A stretch of DNA of 64,000 nt from Tomocerus qinae (Eukaryota > Arthropoda > Collembola > Entomobryomorpha > Tomoceridae): positions 42,904,001 to 42,968,000 of the forward strand of contig CM034546.1 of the NCBI GenBank assembly GCA_020055645.1. Reading direction: 5' to 3'. Numbering within the stretch: position 1 is the stretch's first letter; every line of letters begins with the position of its first letter. Shown here piece after piece: positions 25,001-37,957 of the stretch. The notes under the pieces are model-generated. The model did not search any database, was not told where the DNA came from, and worked only from the letters and a program-made list of their open reading frames with translations. The position numbers and the translations under genes were made by a program.

Positions 25001-27815
25001 AGAGCTATAACTATAAATGGATTTCGGAGAATTAAATTGTATAAAATAATATTTTTTTGTCATGCCCTATGCTGATTGAGTAATCATTAATCATATCTTA
25101 CAAGAAAATTTAATCATATAAACATAATATTGCTTTTAAATAAACATAAACATAATATAATATTGCTTTTGTTTTGATCTAGATTTTTCACTTGCACGTA
25201 ACCTGATTTTAAGCATAACATTCAGTGTGGCAGGATTAACTATTTTGACGCTGATTTTGTATTGCAGGTATCGAAATACGAAGGTAAGTAGTAACAAATT
25301 AGTAAACTTAGGTTTATACTTAAGTCAGTGTAATCGTAATGACCTAATAGATGATATTAAATATTTATTGCTAATTGAATTGATTACTAATGGGCACCTT
25401 TGCATAATAACCTGTAACTTTAATTACAGTAGGTACATAGGTATACAGTGTTTTCTGAGATTTGCAATCTGATTTATTTAAAATCGATATGCCTATATAA
25501 AAATTTTAACAAATTTTTTAGTTGATGTATTATTAGTGATTAGTTGACTCTAGTTATAGAAATAACATAAATAACAATTTATTAATTTTATAGAAAGCTT
25601 TAATTAAACTAACGAAACAAGAAGTAGACGAATTTTTCAACGGAACGCCGGTAAGTGACTGCAAAGATGAAGAAGACAAGAACTGCATTTTTAATATTCC
25701 TTACAACGTGGAATATGAAATTTCTAAAGAAAAGATGATAATTGGTACAGTAAACCCACTAACAAACAAATTACAAATTTTCATTGTTATTTTTACATTT
25801 TCCATTGTTGATTTTTTGTAGATACAAATCAAGTTTTGGGAAGTGGCCAATTCGGACAAGTTTTCAAAGGGGCAGTTGAAGGATTAAATGGGGTAGTGGC
25901 TTTCAAAACAACAAAGCCAGATTGTAAAGTAGAAATCTTCAAAACATTGCTTTTGGAATTGAAAACTATGGCTTTCGTTGGGGCTCATATAAATATCGTT
26001 CGTCTGATAGGCGCTTGCACTTCACAAGTTCAAGACGGTAAATATGCACAATAATATATTTTTATTCAGAATTTTAGAAAGATTAAGTATTCCCAAGTTA
26101 TTCTAGGAATTTTATACATTGCAATGGAATTTTGTGAACTGGGATCTTTAGAAGACGTTTTTGTTAGGAACAGAAGAAATTATTGCCAATCTATTGACGC
26201 GATCAACTCCTATGAAAGTAAGATATTAAGTCGCCTGCTATTTAAGTGTGAATTATTTCATTTAAAAAAGGTATGTATTTTAAACAAATCTCGGATAACT
26301 TAATTGCACATAATTTATCTTATTTTAGATTGTTACCCTTCAGGGATATTTGTCTTTCAGTTTCAAAATTTAGTTGTATGGTCTAAAGAAATTGCAAATG
26401 GAATGGAATTTCTGGCTAGCAAAAAGGTTGATGAAGTCTGAATTGAGTTTTATATTTATTAAAGCTAATTATATTTATTTCCATTGACAATTTACTCTGG
26501 TTTGGGACCCTTAAACGGCCAATCATACTTTATTGATTGCTTTTCTTACACAGATAGAAGAAAATAAGACATTAGCTATATGCTGCTTGCACATGTACCA
26601 ATATATATCTGAACTTTGCCCTTTCTACGCGGCGTTTTTTTACAGGCTCGACGTTTATTACAGATCTAAAATTTTATTAAGAATTAGTAATCAGCTACCT
26701 AATCAATGATCCTTTGCTTAGAAATGATAACATAGCATAAAAATTTGTTAAAAACTCAATGACCCGTTTTACACTCATTTAAGTAAAATAGTAACTATGA
26801 AAAATTTGAAAAAACAACCCGTTATACTACCACTTTTTTCTTACTACATTGTATCATGTACAAGTCATTAGAAGGTAATGGATAGTAATGCTAGATAAAT
26901 TGTTAAACGTTGTAAAAGAGAGAGTTGTAAGTGTTGGTAAACGATATTTATACATTGATTCCAATGTTCCAATGTTAATAATATATTTCCTAGAACTATG
27001 ATGTATATTATGTTAATAACGCATGCAATTTGTTGTTGATTTGACTACCGATATTAAAATTTATTTATTTTTACTGCCAATAATATTTTAGATAATTCAT
27101 TCCGATTTGGCAATCAGGAATGTTTTATTGGATTCAAAGAAAATTGTTAAAATCACAGACTTTGGACTTTCTCGTCGGTTATACCAGTATACAAATTACG
27201 TAAAAATGGGCGAGGAGCCTTTGCCTTGGCGTTGGATGGCAGTTGAATCGATCAAGTTCAATAATTTCTCTACCAAATCAGACGTTTGGTCATTTGGAAT
27301 TACTTTATGGGAAATATTTTCTCTTGGCAGTCTTCCCTATCCGGGGCTTAGTTGGAATCTTGAATTTGGGAATCAACTCGAGTCAGGTCTACGTAACGCG
27401 CAACCGGAGCATGCAACGATTGAAATGTACCAATTTAATTATCTATTATGAATTAGTGTAAATCAACCGATAAATGAACTTGGACGGGACATCAATATTT
27501 ATTATATAACATCTACAGACTGTCCGTGAAATATGCGATAGTCTTACGTTTCTAAAACCACTAAAAACTTATGTTTCGCGGATACCCTGTAGTATGGAGT
27601 GGCATGAATTTCCCAAAGTTAACAGATGTTAGTATTTACAGGTGTATGTAAATTGCAAATCATTTAAATTTAATTAAAGCTGATGTGTCTTTGCTTACAG
27701 ATATGAAATAATGACCAACTGTTGGCAATCCAACCCTGACGAACGACCTTCATTTACAGAGTTGCACAATGGCTTTGTGGAACTAGAGAAATACTACCAC
27801 GATTACGAAACCTAA
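22051..27815 (+). CDS. RTK-B: Ig-domain receptor tyrosine kinase, non-RD (HSD)
   Basis: Twelve exons: 22051-22228, 23031-23288, 23506-23667, 24271-24395, 24750-24909, 25183-25283, 25594-25744, 25822-26037, 26107-26217, 26329-26426, 27092-27426, 27701-27815 (669 residues). It has a signal peptide ending near LKGQP, a first Ig-like module (YTFICKARL...LKWQMKL), an I-set Ig (IKCDFIG...VKWHKD...GDYNCFVDNFKGHD), one membrane helix, the juxtamembrane IPYNVEYEISKEKM and a full kinase (GSGQFGQV, VAFK, DFG, DVWSFG). The catalytic loop is HSDLAIRN (27098-27121). It lacks the small linker exon of RTK-A/D. Its kinase insert carries cysteines (NYCQ, DCYPSG). Exon 4 uses a weak acceptor (TTTAAAG) next to a degenerate MITE. 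Closest to RTK-C. The final exon ends right after the kinase. Confidence 0.87.
24008..24270. mobile_element. Degenerate CAGGG-type MITE in RTK-B intron 3
   Basis: Words such as TTTATAAAACAGCTAAGAGTA, CTTTTTTGCC, TTGATGAAGCA, GCCCCATTT and AAAAAGTAGTACCT follow in the same order as in the MITE at 5714-5939. Just upstream (about 23966-24003) a GC-rich stretch GGGGCCCGGGTCCCC resembles the inside of the MITE at 38661-38831. The element runs up to the exon 4 acceptor. Confidence 0.6.
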
Positions 27816-28639
27816 AAATTTTCACTGAAAAAACGGAGGCAGAAACCTAAAAAGCATTAGAGGCTCTAATCCATTTCTGGTCCATTGTTCTTTTCTTGAT
27901 CTTGTATTATATTATAGTTCAGAAATCATAAATAATTTATAAATGTAATCAACTAGGTTAATTCTAATAATTATCTTCTTGAAATATTCTTTAAATTAGA
28001 TTTTGTCATTATTTGTTTGAAAGAAGTACTATTATTGTTATAATTTCGTCAAAATCACTTGAAACGGCAGTTATGATGAAATATTGTGTTACTAAGTAAC
28101 TATGTAATTAGTTTTTATTTTATTACCACTTGGTCATTCATTAAACTTAGTTTGCCTAGTTCCCCTTTATGTTGATTTTGAATGCCTTCCAAAATAACCA
28201 AATATTCTAACTGAGATGCTGCTTGAAGGTTAAACTGTGTTTTGAGTTAAATGTAGGTAAATGGATGTTGTATTGTGCACCGAGAATATTAACAGTCTAG
28301 ATTAAAGGAAGAATGTTATATTTATGTCAAGGACAGAAATTGGCAGAATATATGTGTAAACTTGATAAGATAAATCCATTTTAATTAAATCGGTTTATCT
28401 TGCATGAATATCAAATATTTATTGTTGTAACGAGAAATGAAACGTAAACAAGTATTGAGTATTAGATTAGCAATATTAGGAATTTTTTATCGTACTATTT
28501 TTTCTTGGCTTTTGATAAAGAATAAAGATAGCTGTATTAATAAAAATAGTACACAACTTATGTGGTTCACCTGTTTTATTCTTTAAATACCGTAGTTGAA
28601 TAAAACTTCTTAACTTTAACATGTGATGGCTACAAACGT
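27816..28639. other. RTK-B 3' flank, collinear with 58200-58740
   Basis: This flank aligns in order with the sequence after the RTK relic at 58.1 kb: shared words include AAAATCAC, ATATTTATTGT, GTAACGAGA, TTAGATTAGCAATATTA and TATGTGGTTCAC. Part also matches the RTK-C flank (49454-49990). It is non-coding. Confidence 0.75.
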
Positions 28640-29300
28640 CTTGATTTTCTATTATAATTTTTTTCTCTAATGAACCTTGTCATCTTTGTGCAAAATCAAT
28701 TATTAAGAAGCAACGTTCAGCTAACCTATTTTAATACCACCACTACTCTCTACCAATTTTTTTCAGTCAAAGTAGATAGTTGTAACATTCTGATTCGTAA
28801 TAATAATTCAAATTGTTTGTCACGTTTGACTTGAGATATGACAGAGAAAGGACATCCTAATAAAAAGTGGCCAATTTAACATTCGTTTCAGAAATGTGAA
28901 GCAAAATTATTACAATACCAGACAATGATAACAATTTTAAAGTAATTTATTTCTTCGGTTATAGATATTGAGATGCTAAGTACATACTTGTCTATGACTT
29001 CTCTATGTTCTGTAAATTCCAGACTTTAATTTATTAATTACAGACTCCAATAGCTAAGTTTCTAGATTATATTTCAACTTGATATTTTCTCCACTATTTA
29101 TTTATTTATATTCTATTTCATTAGACTTAAGACAATCGTGATTAGGCTTTTCAACTTTTGCTGGGTTTACTGCCTTGGATCGTTAAAGAAATTGTCTTAA
29201 AAGTATTTCTATAATGGGCATCTCTGGATTCAAAGATAAACATAGCTGAAGTCATTGATAATATAATTGTATAATATTATATTTATTGTCTGTACTATGA
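28640..29300 (+). pseudogene. Collapsed relic of an A/D-type RTK
   Basis: Bases 28640-28787 align to RTK-D exon 1 and its donor (ACGTTCAGCTAACCTATTT, then GTAGATAGTTG) but with in-frame damage. From about 28800 to 28980 the sequence instead aligns to the last intron of RTK-A (TATGACAGAGAAA, CTAATAAAAAGTG, TACCAGACAATG, ending TAGATATTGAG where exon 13 should begin). Bases 29030-29270 continue into homology with the RTK-A 3' flank (16725-17030). Everything between exon 1 and the last intron has been deleted. Confidence 0.75.
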
Positions 29301-32290
29301 AAATTTGTAAGCTTCAAAAGCTGTGTATGTTAATAATCGTATGCATCTATTTTTATATTTTTAAAATGTTTCACATTTTTAATCTGAAATGTTTGATCCT
29401 GTAAATTTTTGAGTCGCCGGCATTTGGCTTAAATGCTTTAAAAAATTATTGATTGTTTCATATAAAAATCATTTACTGTATTCCTACATAATACGATATT
29501 GTCAAAAGATAAATATATAATGAAATTTAACTCTGGTAATGGAATAAAAAAATTGAACAAAACACCTTTTGAAATATAGTTAGTAGCTACAAAATTTTCA
29601 ATAAATTCCTAAAGCCACATTTTTAATCCATTTGTTTATTTCTTTGTGAAAGAAACTAACTAACCTAACCTAACCTCTAATATATTTTATATTATTTCCA
29701 CAGGCTTACTTTAATAAATTATAGGACCCATCGTCCATTTACAATTCTATAGAAAATATTCACTAGCCATTTGTAATTGCAAATTAATTAAATGACTTGG
29801 GACATTGCAGAATAATTTGAATGGGGAGTATTGGAATGGTCGAATTTCCGGTGAGAAGAGGATTAGGAAATGGAGATAGTAATAAGGTGAGGATAGGTGG
29901 AAATGGTATGACAGGAAATAATATGATTTGGGAAAGTTTGGTAAGTGGAGATATTTAGAGTCATCGGGATAAGTGCCTCGTGATTAATGGTAATTAATAG
30001 AAGTCGTTTTCGGACGTATTTAAAGACAAAGGTAGGTGGGTCGGTAAGTGCTTCTATAGAGATGTTATTAAATAGTGGAGTAGCGAGGAGGAGAATGGAC
30101 TTAAGTGAAGAGGATGATGGGATGATATGAGAAGAGCGGGCAAAATTGTTGGTTGGGAACAGATCCGCTGCAGAGCTTGCAAATCGAAATCCAATTAATG
30201 TTGAATGATTGTGATGCAAATACCCCAGTTTAAGGTCTACTTCTAATTTGCGTGTAATTTAACGGAGACATTTCCCTATCCAGTCGGAAATAGAGATTTT
30301 TCTGGTGTGCAAACGCGATTAAAATAGTGGGAGCAAGAGAGAGGCGCTCATCCGTGGAATAAAGTCATTTTGGGATAAATATGATTGGAATTGGACAAGG
30401 GAGCGATGCAACATAGATGTGTGCGTCTGCGGCACAATCAAAATAAATAGGGGGAAACGTAGAAATAAAAAGTCAAACATGATCTTATAAAATAATGGAA
30501 GGAAGTTAGCGGGGATGTAGGCTAGTTTGTGAAAACTTAAACCTTTAACTATTTTACAAACTGGGCTGTATAATGTGATCCGTGTAAATTAATACGCCAA
30601 GTGCTTTTTATGTTTGATGTTTCAAAAAGCGGAGCCCTCGCCATTTGTCAAAAACTTGAATTTGAACTTGAAAACCAAATTAGGGTATCTTATGAAATGG
30701 GCTCAGAAAGTGTAAATGCGCTTAAACTATGCAGGCCTTAAAAGTCAATTGCTTTTTTGTCATCTTTTTGGCACAGAACTGTATATTCGGTTGCTGAGCC
30801 ACTTATCTTTAAGCCCATATAAAACATAAATGGAAATCAAAAGATTAAAACTAATTTTGGGTGTTTTAAAAAGATTTTCAGCTAACAATTTATCATTTTT
30901 GTAACTTATATAGTATTATCTAACTGTGGTCAATTTGTACCACTTTGGGTACTACCATGTTTATAAAGACTTCGCCATAGTTTTTGCGAAATAGAAATTG
31001 AACAAATCCTCCGAATAATCTCAAATAACTTTTAGAAATAGCAAAAAAAATCACGAGAAGTATCTGAAAGATGAATGTTATTTGTTCTACAGAAACGGAG
31101 ATAACGGAAAATAAAATCGCTGTGGTGTATAATTGCACCAACACTGGATATGGAAGTGTTAATCGGCAAAAGGGGAGATTTAAAAATAAAAAAACCGGAA
31201 TACAGGACGATTTTAACATTCATGATATTATTGTCACCAACAAAAGGCTTGAACTACTTCATGACCTCTAACTAGAGCAGACATTATACAAAACTATGAA
31301 ACAGGCAGTTCAGACACGAATAGTCACAACATATTATATACCATTACATAAAGGCTACGTATATTGAGGAGCCATTACTACCATTTAACATAAACGCATC
31401 AGATAAATGGTGTAAAATGAGTTTAGTAATATGAATATTTATTTCCAATGAAGGGAAAAGGCTTGTGGGCAATTAGATTATCAGATATCAGTTAATTCAG
31501 GATTCTTCCGTAATTATGATATAACCTGTTAACTACAATAAGTGATGTCCTGACACAATAAATATTCCTCTCCTTCACCAATTCTATATTATTGTGAACA
31601 AATTCTATAGACAATGTTTCTCACAGAAGTATCTAGGCTATCATCAAATATTCATATCATCCTACTTGAGTGTGTTTGCTCGGCATGTTATTGCTCTTGA
31701 GAAATGAAGAAGTTTGCTCACCTCAATCGGTTTCTACAAAATAAAAACTATACAAGTACATAGTTAGACACATATTATTATGATACATAGCTCATGATAC
31801 ATTATAGGTCCATCGTCTTTTACAATTCTATAGAAAATATTCACTAGCCATTTGTAGTGTAATGTGGCCATAGAAAAATTGAAATACAATTGGCAACACG
31901 CGATTACGTATCCTATATAATTAAGCAAGTCCACCATATCCTATATGAAGAATGAGAGATTAGAGGATATAGAATTAACGCTATTTATAGAAGTAGCTAG
32001 TCTGCAAACCATCTACAAAAACTACTATCCCATGCGATGTATGATGTTTAATAAAATAACATAGTACTTGAAAGCCATAAGAAAGGATGCTTTGTCGTAG
32101 TATATGTATATCATTATATATGTATGGCACCTATAGAATTGTGTTACGAATTGGTATTGCCATGGCCTATCCTATGACAGCTTTAAATACTCGTTAATTC
32201 ATCGATTATTTATAAGAAGAATTTACACTAAGAACATTCTATTCCTTGATTTCTTCTCGAGTACATTGGAATAAAGAAAGATATTACAAA
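29301..32290. other. Intergenic, duplicated debris
   Basis: No intact gene is seen. Bases 29722-29778 recur at 31803-31858 (CTATAGAAAATATTCACTAG). Bases 31205-31765 duplicate 470-1090, and 31460-31765 also match 36712-37010. The part 29820-30560 is purine-rich and richer in GC than its surroundings, and may be an old element of unknown type. Open frames at 29863-30219, 30920-31219 and 31071-31271 lack recognisable domains. Confidence 0.5.
31205..31765. repeat. IR-associated duplicated flank, copy 2
   Basis: It aligns to 470-1090 over its whole length, and from 31460 to 36712-37010 with high similarity (ATTATTGTGAACAAATTCTAT, CTCACAGAAGTATCTAGGCT). It lies about 530 bases upstream of the IR2 pseudogene. 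All three copies are near IR sequences, so the segment probably travelled with IR duplications. Confidence 0.8.
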
Positions 32291-34291
32291 ATGAATGTCA
32301 TAAAATTCTATCAGATTTGTGCTGTGATTATTAATACCATTGATTGTATTCCTATGGTCTACAGAAATTGTGATTTCATACTAGTCCAATTTCCTAATTC
32401 AGCTTGGGAAACACATTTCTTATTATCGAATCAATATTCTCAGCCTTAGATTGTTGCTTTACCAGACTACCTCCAACGTCAATGGTTTATCAAACAGAAG
32501 AGTCCAAGAAGGTTGTTGAAGTCGGCGAAGAGTTTTTGCAGTGTCAACATTTTTATGGAACCAGACGATTCATTACTTTCCTTGTTACAGATTGTTGGTG
32601 ATGAGGTGAATCTTGATTCTATATTCATTATCGTTTATAACAAAAAAATAAAGAAACGTGAAAACTGGCAAAATGATATAATTCGTGATTTGACAAGCCC
32701 CATATTTGTAATGGTTATCCACAATGCGACTTATCATTCAGTGCGTACTGGAACAGTTTGGAAAACGAAGAGGAGAGTATTTGTTGCCAATAAAGTTATC
32801 CCAGGAGACGAATGGGGAAGTGTTTGGTACTCTCTGAATAGAAATCTGCAGGGCGTCCAAATTATAGTTTTCCATCTGATTTTTACTTCCAAATATCCTA
32901 AAAGTATGCCAAAATGCAAAGATGATGTCTATTCTGCAATAAGAAATGCCCATAAGCAATGTCAAGCTACAATTTAGAGCTGTAGAGTTATTAGCCAGTC
33001 AATATAATTTCACAACACTTTATACAAATTCGTGGGAACCTTGGTGGGATATCAACTATTGTGGAACAATTGATGTTCTGAGTACAAGACCTAACCCTTA
33101 CTTTCTAACTTACCTTACAAAGTTATTTGTTGAGGATTTTAAAGAGCACTTTCTATTCTACTGTGAGCCATCAGAAAAGTACGATGATGTCCCGTTGACG
33201 GTTTTGATCCAAAATACATTTGATGGTCCTTGCTGGCTCCTCATTCTCTCTCTATTTCCAATTTCATTTTTACTTCTTGCAACAAAAAAATCCGACAAAC
33301 TGGGACTGATTTTTATATCTTTGAGTGCTGTGCTTTTAGACCAAGAAGTCACCATCAATAGGAAAAAGAGTTTGTACTTGATAGTAATAACTATGGGTTT
33401 TGTGATTACTACTCTCTATGCCACGTGGATAACAAGCGAAATAGTCGCCCCTCCTGACAAACGAATATTTTCAGGATTTATAGAACTATTAGAAAATAAT
33501 TATAAATATTTATGGGAAAAAAGCAGTAAATTTAAGGCGCCATATGAAATAGATTACCTTTTTAAAAAATATAAAATTTTCGACAAAATGCGGTCGTATA
33601 CTTATATTTACAATTGGGATAAAAGAAGGCCAAATGAGGCGTTTGATGAAAAATATCATCTGTCATTACTGACTAACTTTTCTCTGAAATTGTTCAGTCT
33701 CAACACAAAAGAATATTGCCGTTATGAAGTACCTTTATTAACAACTGAAATTGAAGGAGGCGGACATTGTGCTGTGATACAAGAAATGATGTTTAATGAA
33801 CCATATATTTTTATGCATTTCATGAATGCTACCGTAACAAACTAATGTTGCACTTCCAAAAGTTGCTCGAATTAGGATTTTTAATTATTTTCAATGAGCA
33901 AGAACAATTTTTAAAATATCTGCCAATAAACAAATTGCTTGCAAGACAGAAGTATGAAAATGAACAGCCATTGGGAATAAACCTGAAAATGAAGATCCAC
34001 ACTATTTTCATTTTTTGTGGATATTTATCACTCGTCTACATTGTCACATTTTGCCTTGAACTATTATTCCACGTACTTCAGTCCTGGCTTTCTTCGCTGA
34101 GGCTCCTCTTCTTTTCAAACGTTACAAGATTTATAGGATTGATGAATCGGTTAATAATAAGTATGAGATCGTACTACAAAAAATGCATTAAATTTTTCGT
34201 AACCAGAAAAACTAAAGTTATTAAACACAAACGAATTCAAAACCGCAAGATTTTTTTCCAAAGAATGAACCGTATACATTTTAAAAAGTAA
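32291..34291 (+). pseudogene. IR2: ionotropic-receptor-like pseudogene
   Basis: It is a full-length paralogue of IR1 that can be followed from signal peptide to C-terminus but is broken three times. TAG at 32447-32449 stands where IR1 has tryptophan (QPW versus QP-stop). A +1 shift occurs at about 32955-32975, and a compensating shift back occurs at about 33815-33825. The conserved core is still readable: PCWLLILSLFPISFLLL (M1), SAVLLDQ, TTLYATWITSEIVAPP (M3), and MKIHTIFIFCGYLSL (M4). The two frameshifts restore the original frame. As drawn it cannot encode a channel; sequencing error at all three sites is unlikely. Confidence 0.85.
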
Positions 34292-35963
34292 CAAAACAAC
34301 AGACCGGTGGAATGTAGTCTTAAAATATCCACTCGACTGAAATACGAATAGCTAATGCAAATTGCATTATGCAATCTATTCGACTTGCTTGTAGTTATTT
34401 CGACTAAACCGAATGGAAAATGGTACATTTACATCAACACGATGAAACATTTCATATCCTATATTGACTTTTTCCGCTACTAAACAAAAAATGGATATTG
34501 GCTTCTTCTTTCTATAAAGGACGAAATATTGGATACAAATATTATGACCCCGACACACAAATATTTATTTATTTCAAAAATTGCAAACATTTATTTGTTC
34601 CCTCTTTTCATCCTTCCACACATAATTACATACATAGATATATATAGGCAGGTAAATTTATTACTATTTAATACGGTGGTTACAATATAGAATAAATTTA
34701 CTTGCACAATAGCACTGGAATAAAGCGGAACAGCTTTCATTTAATATTTTATCTACAGACTAGAAAAAACTTTTAATTTATGTATGTTTCTATACATATG
34801 ATATAATATGCAGTATGTAAAGATAAACTGTGCAAGACCTATTATGCGATGGATATTGTATAAAACTATGAGCTATACATTCTGAGAAATAAAGATGTTT
34901 AGAAGTGCAAATACACAGACGAGTCTATTGAAATTCAATAAAAGTGCTGATGCTGGTGGTTAGTTACATATACAACCAACACCAGTACGCCTAAAATTGT
35001 CGCTATTCTCTTTATAGTAAGTCAAAGTGTAGTAAGTAGTTTTAAATTCCTTTTGGTTGTATTCCAATTTTGAATTTCAAAATGAACCAAAATTTAAGCC
35101 ATTTTTGTCAAAAATGAGACAATATAGTCAGCTACCATTATTGACTTACGGAGTGAAAATTTTTTACAAAATTATAATATAATATATAATATATATTTTA
35201 AAATTCTTTTCTTAATCGCCAATGGCACTCATCCAACTTTTTCAATTTAATCGCTTATTTGAAAATCTTCCTCAGGTTGCTAAAAATGAAATAAAAGCAA
35301 AATTAAAAATAGCTTGAATAGTACCATATTGAATAATTTAATACATTATAATTATAAAATTATTCGTAAGACGATCTGAGTTCTAGTTTTCTACTAGTTA
35401 CTGATAAAATCAATGTACAAAATACCACTTACCAGGGGTAAGTAGTTTGTAACGGTATTTAACGTTAAATACCACCATCTAAAATTAGTAGTAAGTGATA
35501 TAAATTATAGTAAAAATGGTTTCATTTAAACTTCGTGTTTAAATTTTGAATAAAATTTACTGCCAAAGTATGAAATAGATTAGCAGCTGATGGTGATGAT
35601 TGCCTATTTTTGTCACAAATTGATAAGTGTTCAGCAATCAGAGTTGAATTTTCAACCAATGGGGGGGCTCTAATCGCCCTTGTTTGCCGACTGAGAAATT
35701 TGGCGTAATTATATCGATTTTAAATTGGCGATATCAAATGCATTAATCTTGGTTATGGTAACATTTTTTTTAATTCCTAAGAGCAACCAAATCAATAGGA
35801 TTAATTTGATTAATTAAGGGGCTAATTGGAAATATTTCATAGACAGTAAAGTTCTAAAACCTATATTATAATAAATCTTGTGTATCTGTACTAATCTGTC
35901 TAAATCACTAGCTAAAATTTTTACCATTAGGTGCAATTTTATCGCTATGATGGTAAAAAAGCC
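34292..35963. other. Intergenic, nothing recognised
   Basis: AT-rich sequence between two IR remnants. The frames at 34237-34558 on the minus strand are shadows without motifs. I see no repeats with defined ends and no RNA gene. Confidence 0.5.
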
Positions 35964-36710
35964 TTAAAAGTGGTTAATTTTGTACACTGAATAAAATACA
36001 GCCAAAATTAATGTAACGCTTAATACTGGCTTTAATATTGATATTTTCTTACAAAATCGATATTTACGTCGTCCGCCGGAGATACGCGAAATCCTCTTCG
36101 AATATCTTTTGCGATAGTTTTTAGTTTGAAAGAAAGTTTTTAAAAGAAAGACGATGTTTATTTTCAACATCAATCTAGAATGCCACGACCATTCCAGAAG
36201 AAGAGTGATGAATGATCCAAGTAGAAAGTATCCACAAACGAAGAAAATTGTATGGATTTTCATCGACAGACTAATTGGCAATGTCTGAGATTCTTTATGC
36301 TTCAGTTTGGAATGGGATATTTTTTCTTCCAAATCAATGTATAAATCGTATTGTTCCTTGAAATATTGTAGAAAACCTTTCTCTTGCATAACTTGGAAAA
36401 ATGTTCGGAATTTATAACGATAACAATTTTGGAATCTGTAAGACCATGGTTCACGTAGACCTGCTTCCTTTACAGTCATGCAAATTCCGGCAGACGATAC
36501 TTTGGATGGTATTAAGGGCACATAGTAGTGACTTTTCTTTCTATAGTAAAAATGAAATAGTTTCATTGAGAAGTTGGTCAACAGTTTCCAAGTGACTGTC
36601 CAGTAGCCTCCAGATATTGCATGGGAGTTCCGATCAAATCTGAAGACACTTGAATCCATCTTGTCCAGAATTCCATATTCTTCAAACAAGTGGGTTCCAT
36701 CTTCGTCCAT
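35964..36710 (-). pseudogene. IR3: C-terminal fragment of an ionotropic-receptor-like gene
   Basis: A 248-codon open frame aligns to IR1 from about residue 418 to the end: GILDKMDSSVF corresponds to KMLEKMNSSVY, then LLTNFSMKLFHF, FFQVMQEKGFLQYFKEQ and MKIHTIFFVCGYFLLG (M4). It lacks the signal peptide, the N-terminal domain, M1, pore and M3. Upstream, at 36712, the sequence switches abruptly to the duplicated flank shared with 31460 and 765, so the gene was truncated by a rearrangement. The apparent start Met is probably coincidental. The open frame is intact, so loss may be recent. Confidence 0.75.
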
Positions 36711-36711
36711 A

Positions 36712-37010
36712 TTAGATTATCAGATCTCATTTAATTCAGTACTCTTCCGTAATTATGATCTAACCTGTTAACTACAAAATATGTGATGTCCTGACACAAT
36801 AATTATTCCTCTCTTTCACCTATTCTTTATTATTGTGAACAAATTCTATTGACAATGTTTCTCACAGAAGTATCTAGGCTATCATCAAATATTCATATCA
36901 TCCTACTTGGGTGTGTTTGCTCGGCATGTTATTGCTCCTGAGAAATGAAGAAGTTTGTTCACCTCAATCGGTTTCTACAAAATACAAACTATACAAGTAC
37001 ATAGATATAA
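36712..37010. repeat. IR-associated duplicated flank, copy 3
   Basis: It matches 31460-31765 closely and 765-1090 more weakly, all in the same orientation. It begins within two bases of the broken 5' end of IR3 and so marks the rearrangement point. Confidence 0.85.
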
Positions 37011-37126
37011 TATAAATCTACATCCACTGTGGATGTAGACTCAGAGATAGGAATGATTATGGATAACTTAGAATAGATAGGTAGGTAAGGTAGTCAAATG
37101 ACGACAAAGGGCACTAAAAAGTTATC

Positions 37127-37199
37127 ACACACGGCTAGTATCGAAGCTAGCACCTCTCGCAATCCGGGCAAGTATTCTAACCATTAAACTACATGTGCG
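37127..37199 (-). tRNA. tRNA-like sequence, probably pseudogene or SINE head
   Basis: Read on the minus strand it has an A-box-like TAGTTTAATGGTTAGAA and a TTCGAT T-loop core. A seven-pair acceptor stem can be drawn (CGCACAT with GTGTGTG, including wobbles), as can an anticodon stem CTTGC/GCGAG. The anticodon loop reads CCGGATT (nominal GGA), so the universal U33 is missing, and the T-loop is one base too long. These defects favour a tRNA pseudogene or tRNA-derived SINE. Confidence 0.4.
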
Positions 37200-37957
37200 T
37201 ATAGGAAATTAGGGAAGAATTAGGAAGATTCATTGTCATACTAATGTGAATACCTGTATTCACTATTTATCCTCCAAAAAGTAATTAAACAATTTTCGGT
37301 GTATCTTTTTGAATTTTCATCTAAACCTCAATGAAAAATATAGAGAATCTAACGTATTTCCTTCAAGAAATAAAATAACGGATTATCAAGAAGTAATTAG
37401 TACTAAAAAGCACATGCAGAAGGTATAAATATCTGTAATTAAACTGTTGGCGTAAATATAAAAACTATACACTCGAGTTATTACTGACTACCCTAAAATC
37501 AGTAATATAGGTACTGATTTAGTATCTACAGTCTATAGAGAAAGCGAAATTAATTTTAGACCTTCACTATAGATAGTTGTGGAGTCTTTGAATAAAGAGC
37601 GATGAATAATCACAATGTTTGCTGAATCAAAAATTAGTATTGCAGACCATACTACATTGTAATATACGCTTTGGGCGATTAAAATATGTTATATCCATCC
37701 CAGATCAATATTTACAGATGTTCAAATACTCACCAAGCATCTGTTATCTATTTTGGATTCAATAATTTCGTTATCTTTTGTCCGTGTATATGAGATTTAA
37801 GACTGGTTTATTGACTATCATTTGAGTTTGAAATCCCGTCTACGTACGAACTTTAATATTTGTCTGCGGCTACAATATACTACATAATAGAAAATTTTAA
37901 GATTCTCTTAATTTCTAGCCACAATATTTCTTTCACTTAAACATTTAATTTTATAAT
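37200..37957. other. Upstream region of S2
   Basis: AT-rich promoter region of the second crystallin-like gene. I see no TATA box comparable to that of S1 and no other gene. Confidence 0.45.

Noticed and set aside
29863..30219. Minus-strand open frame of 118 codons
   Set aside because: It comes from a purine-rich strand with few stops on its complement. There is no recognisable retroelement or other domain.
31071..31271. Small gene in front of IR2
   Set aside because: The matching duplicate at 470-650 does not keep the frame, so there is no sign of selection on a protein.
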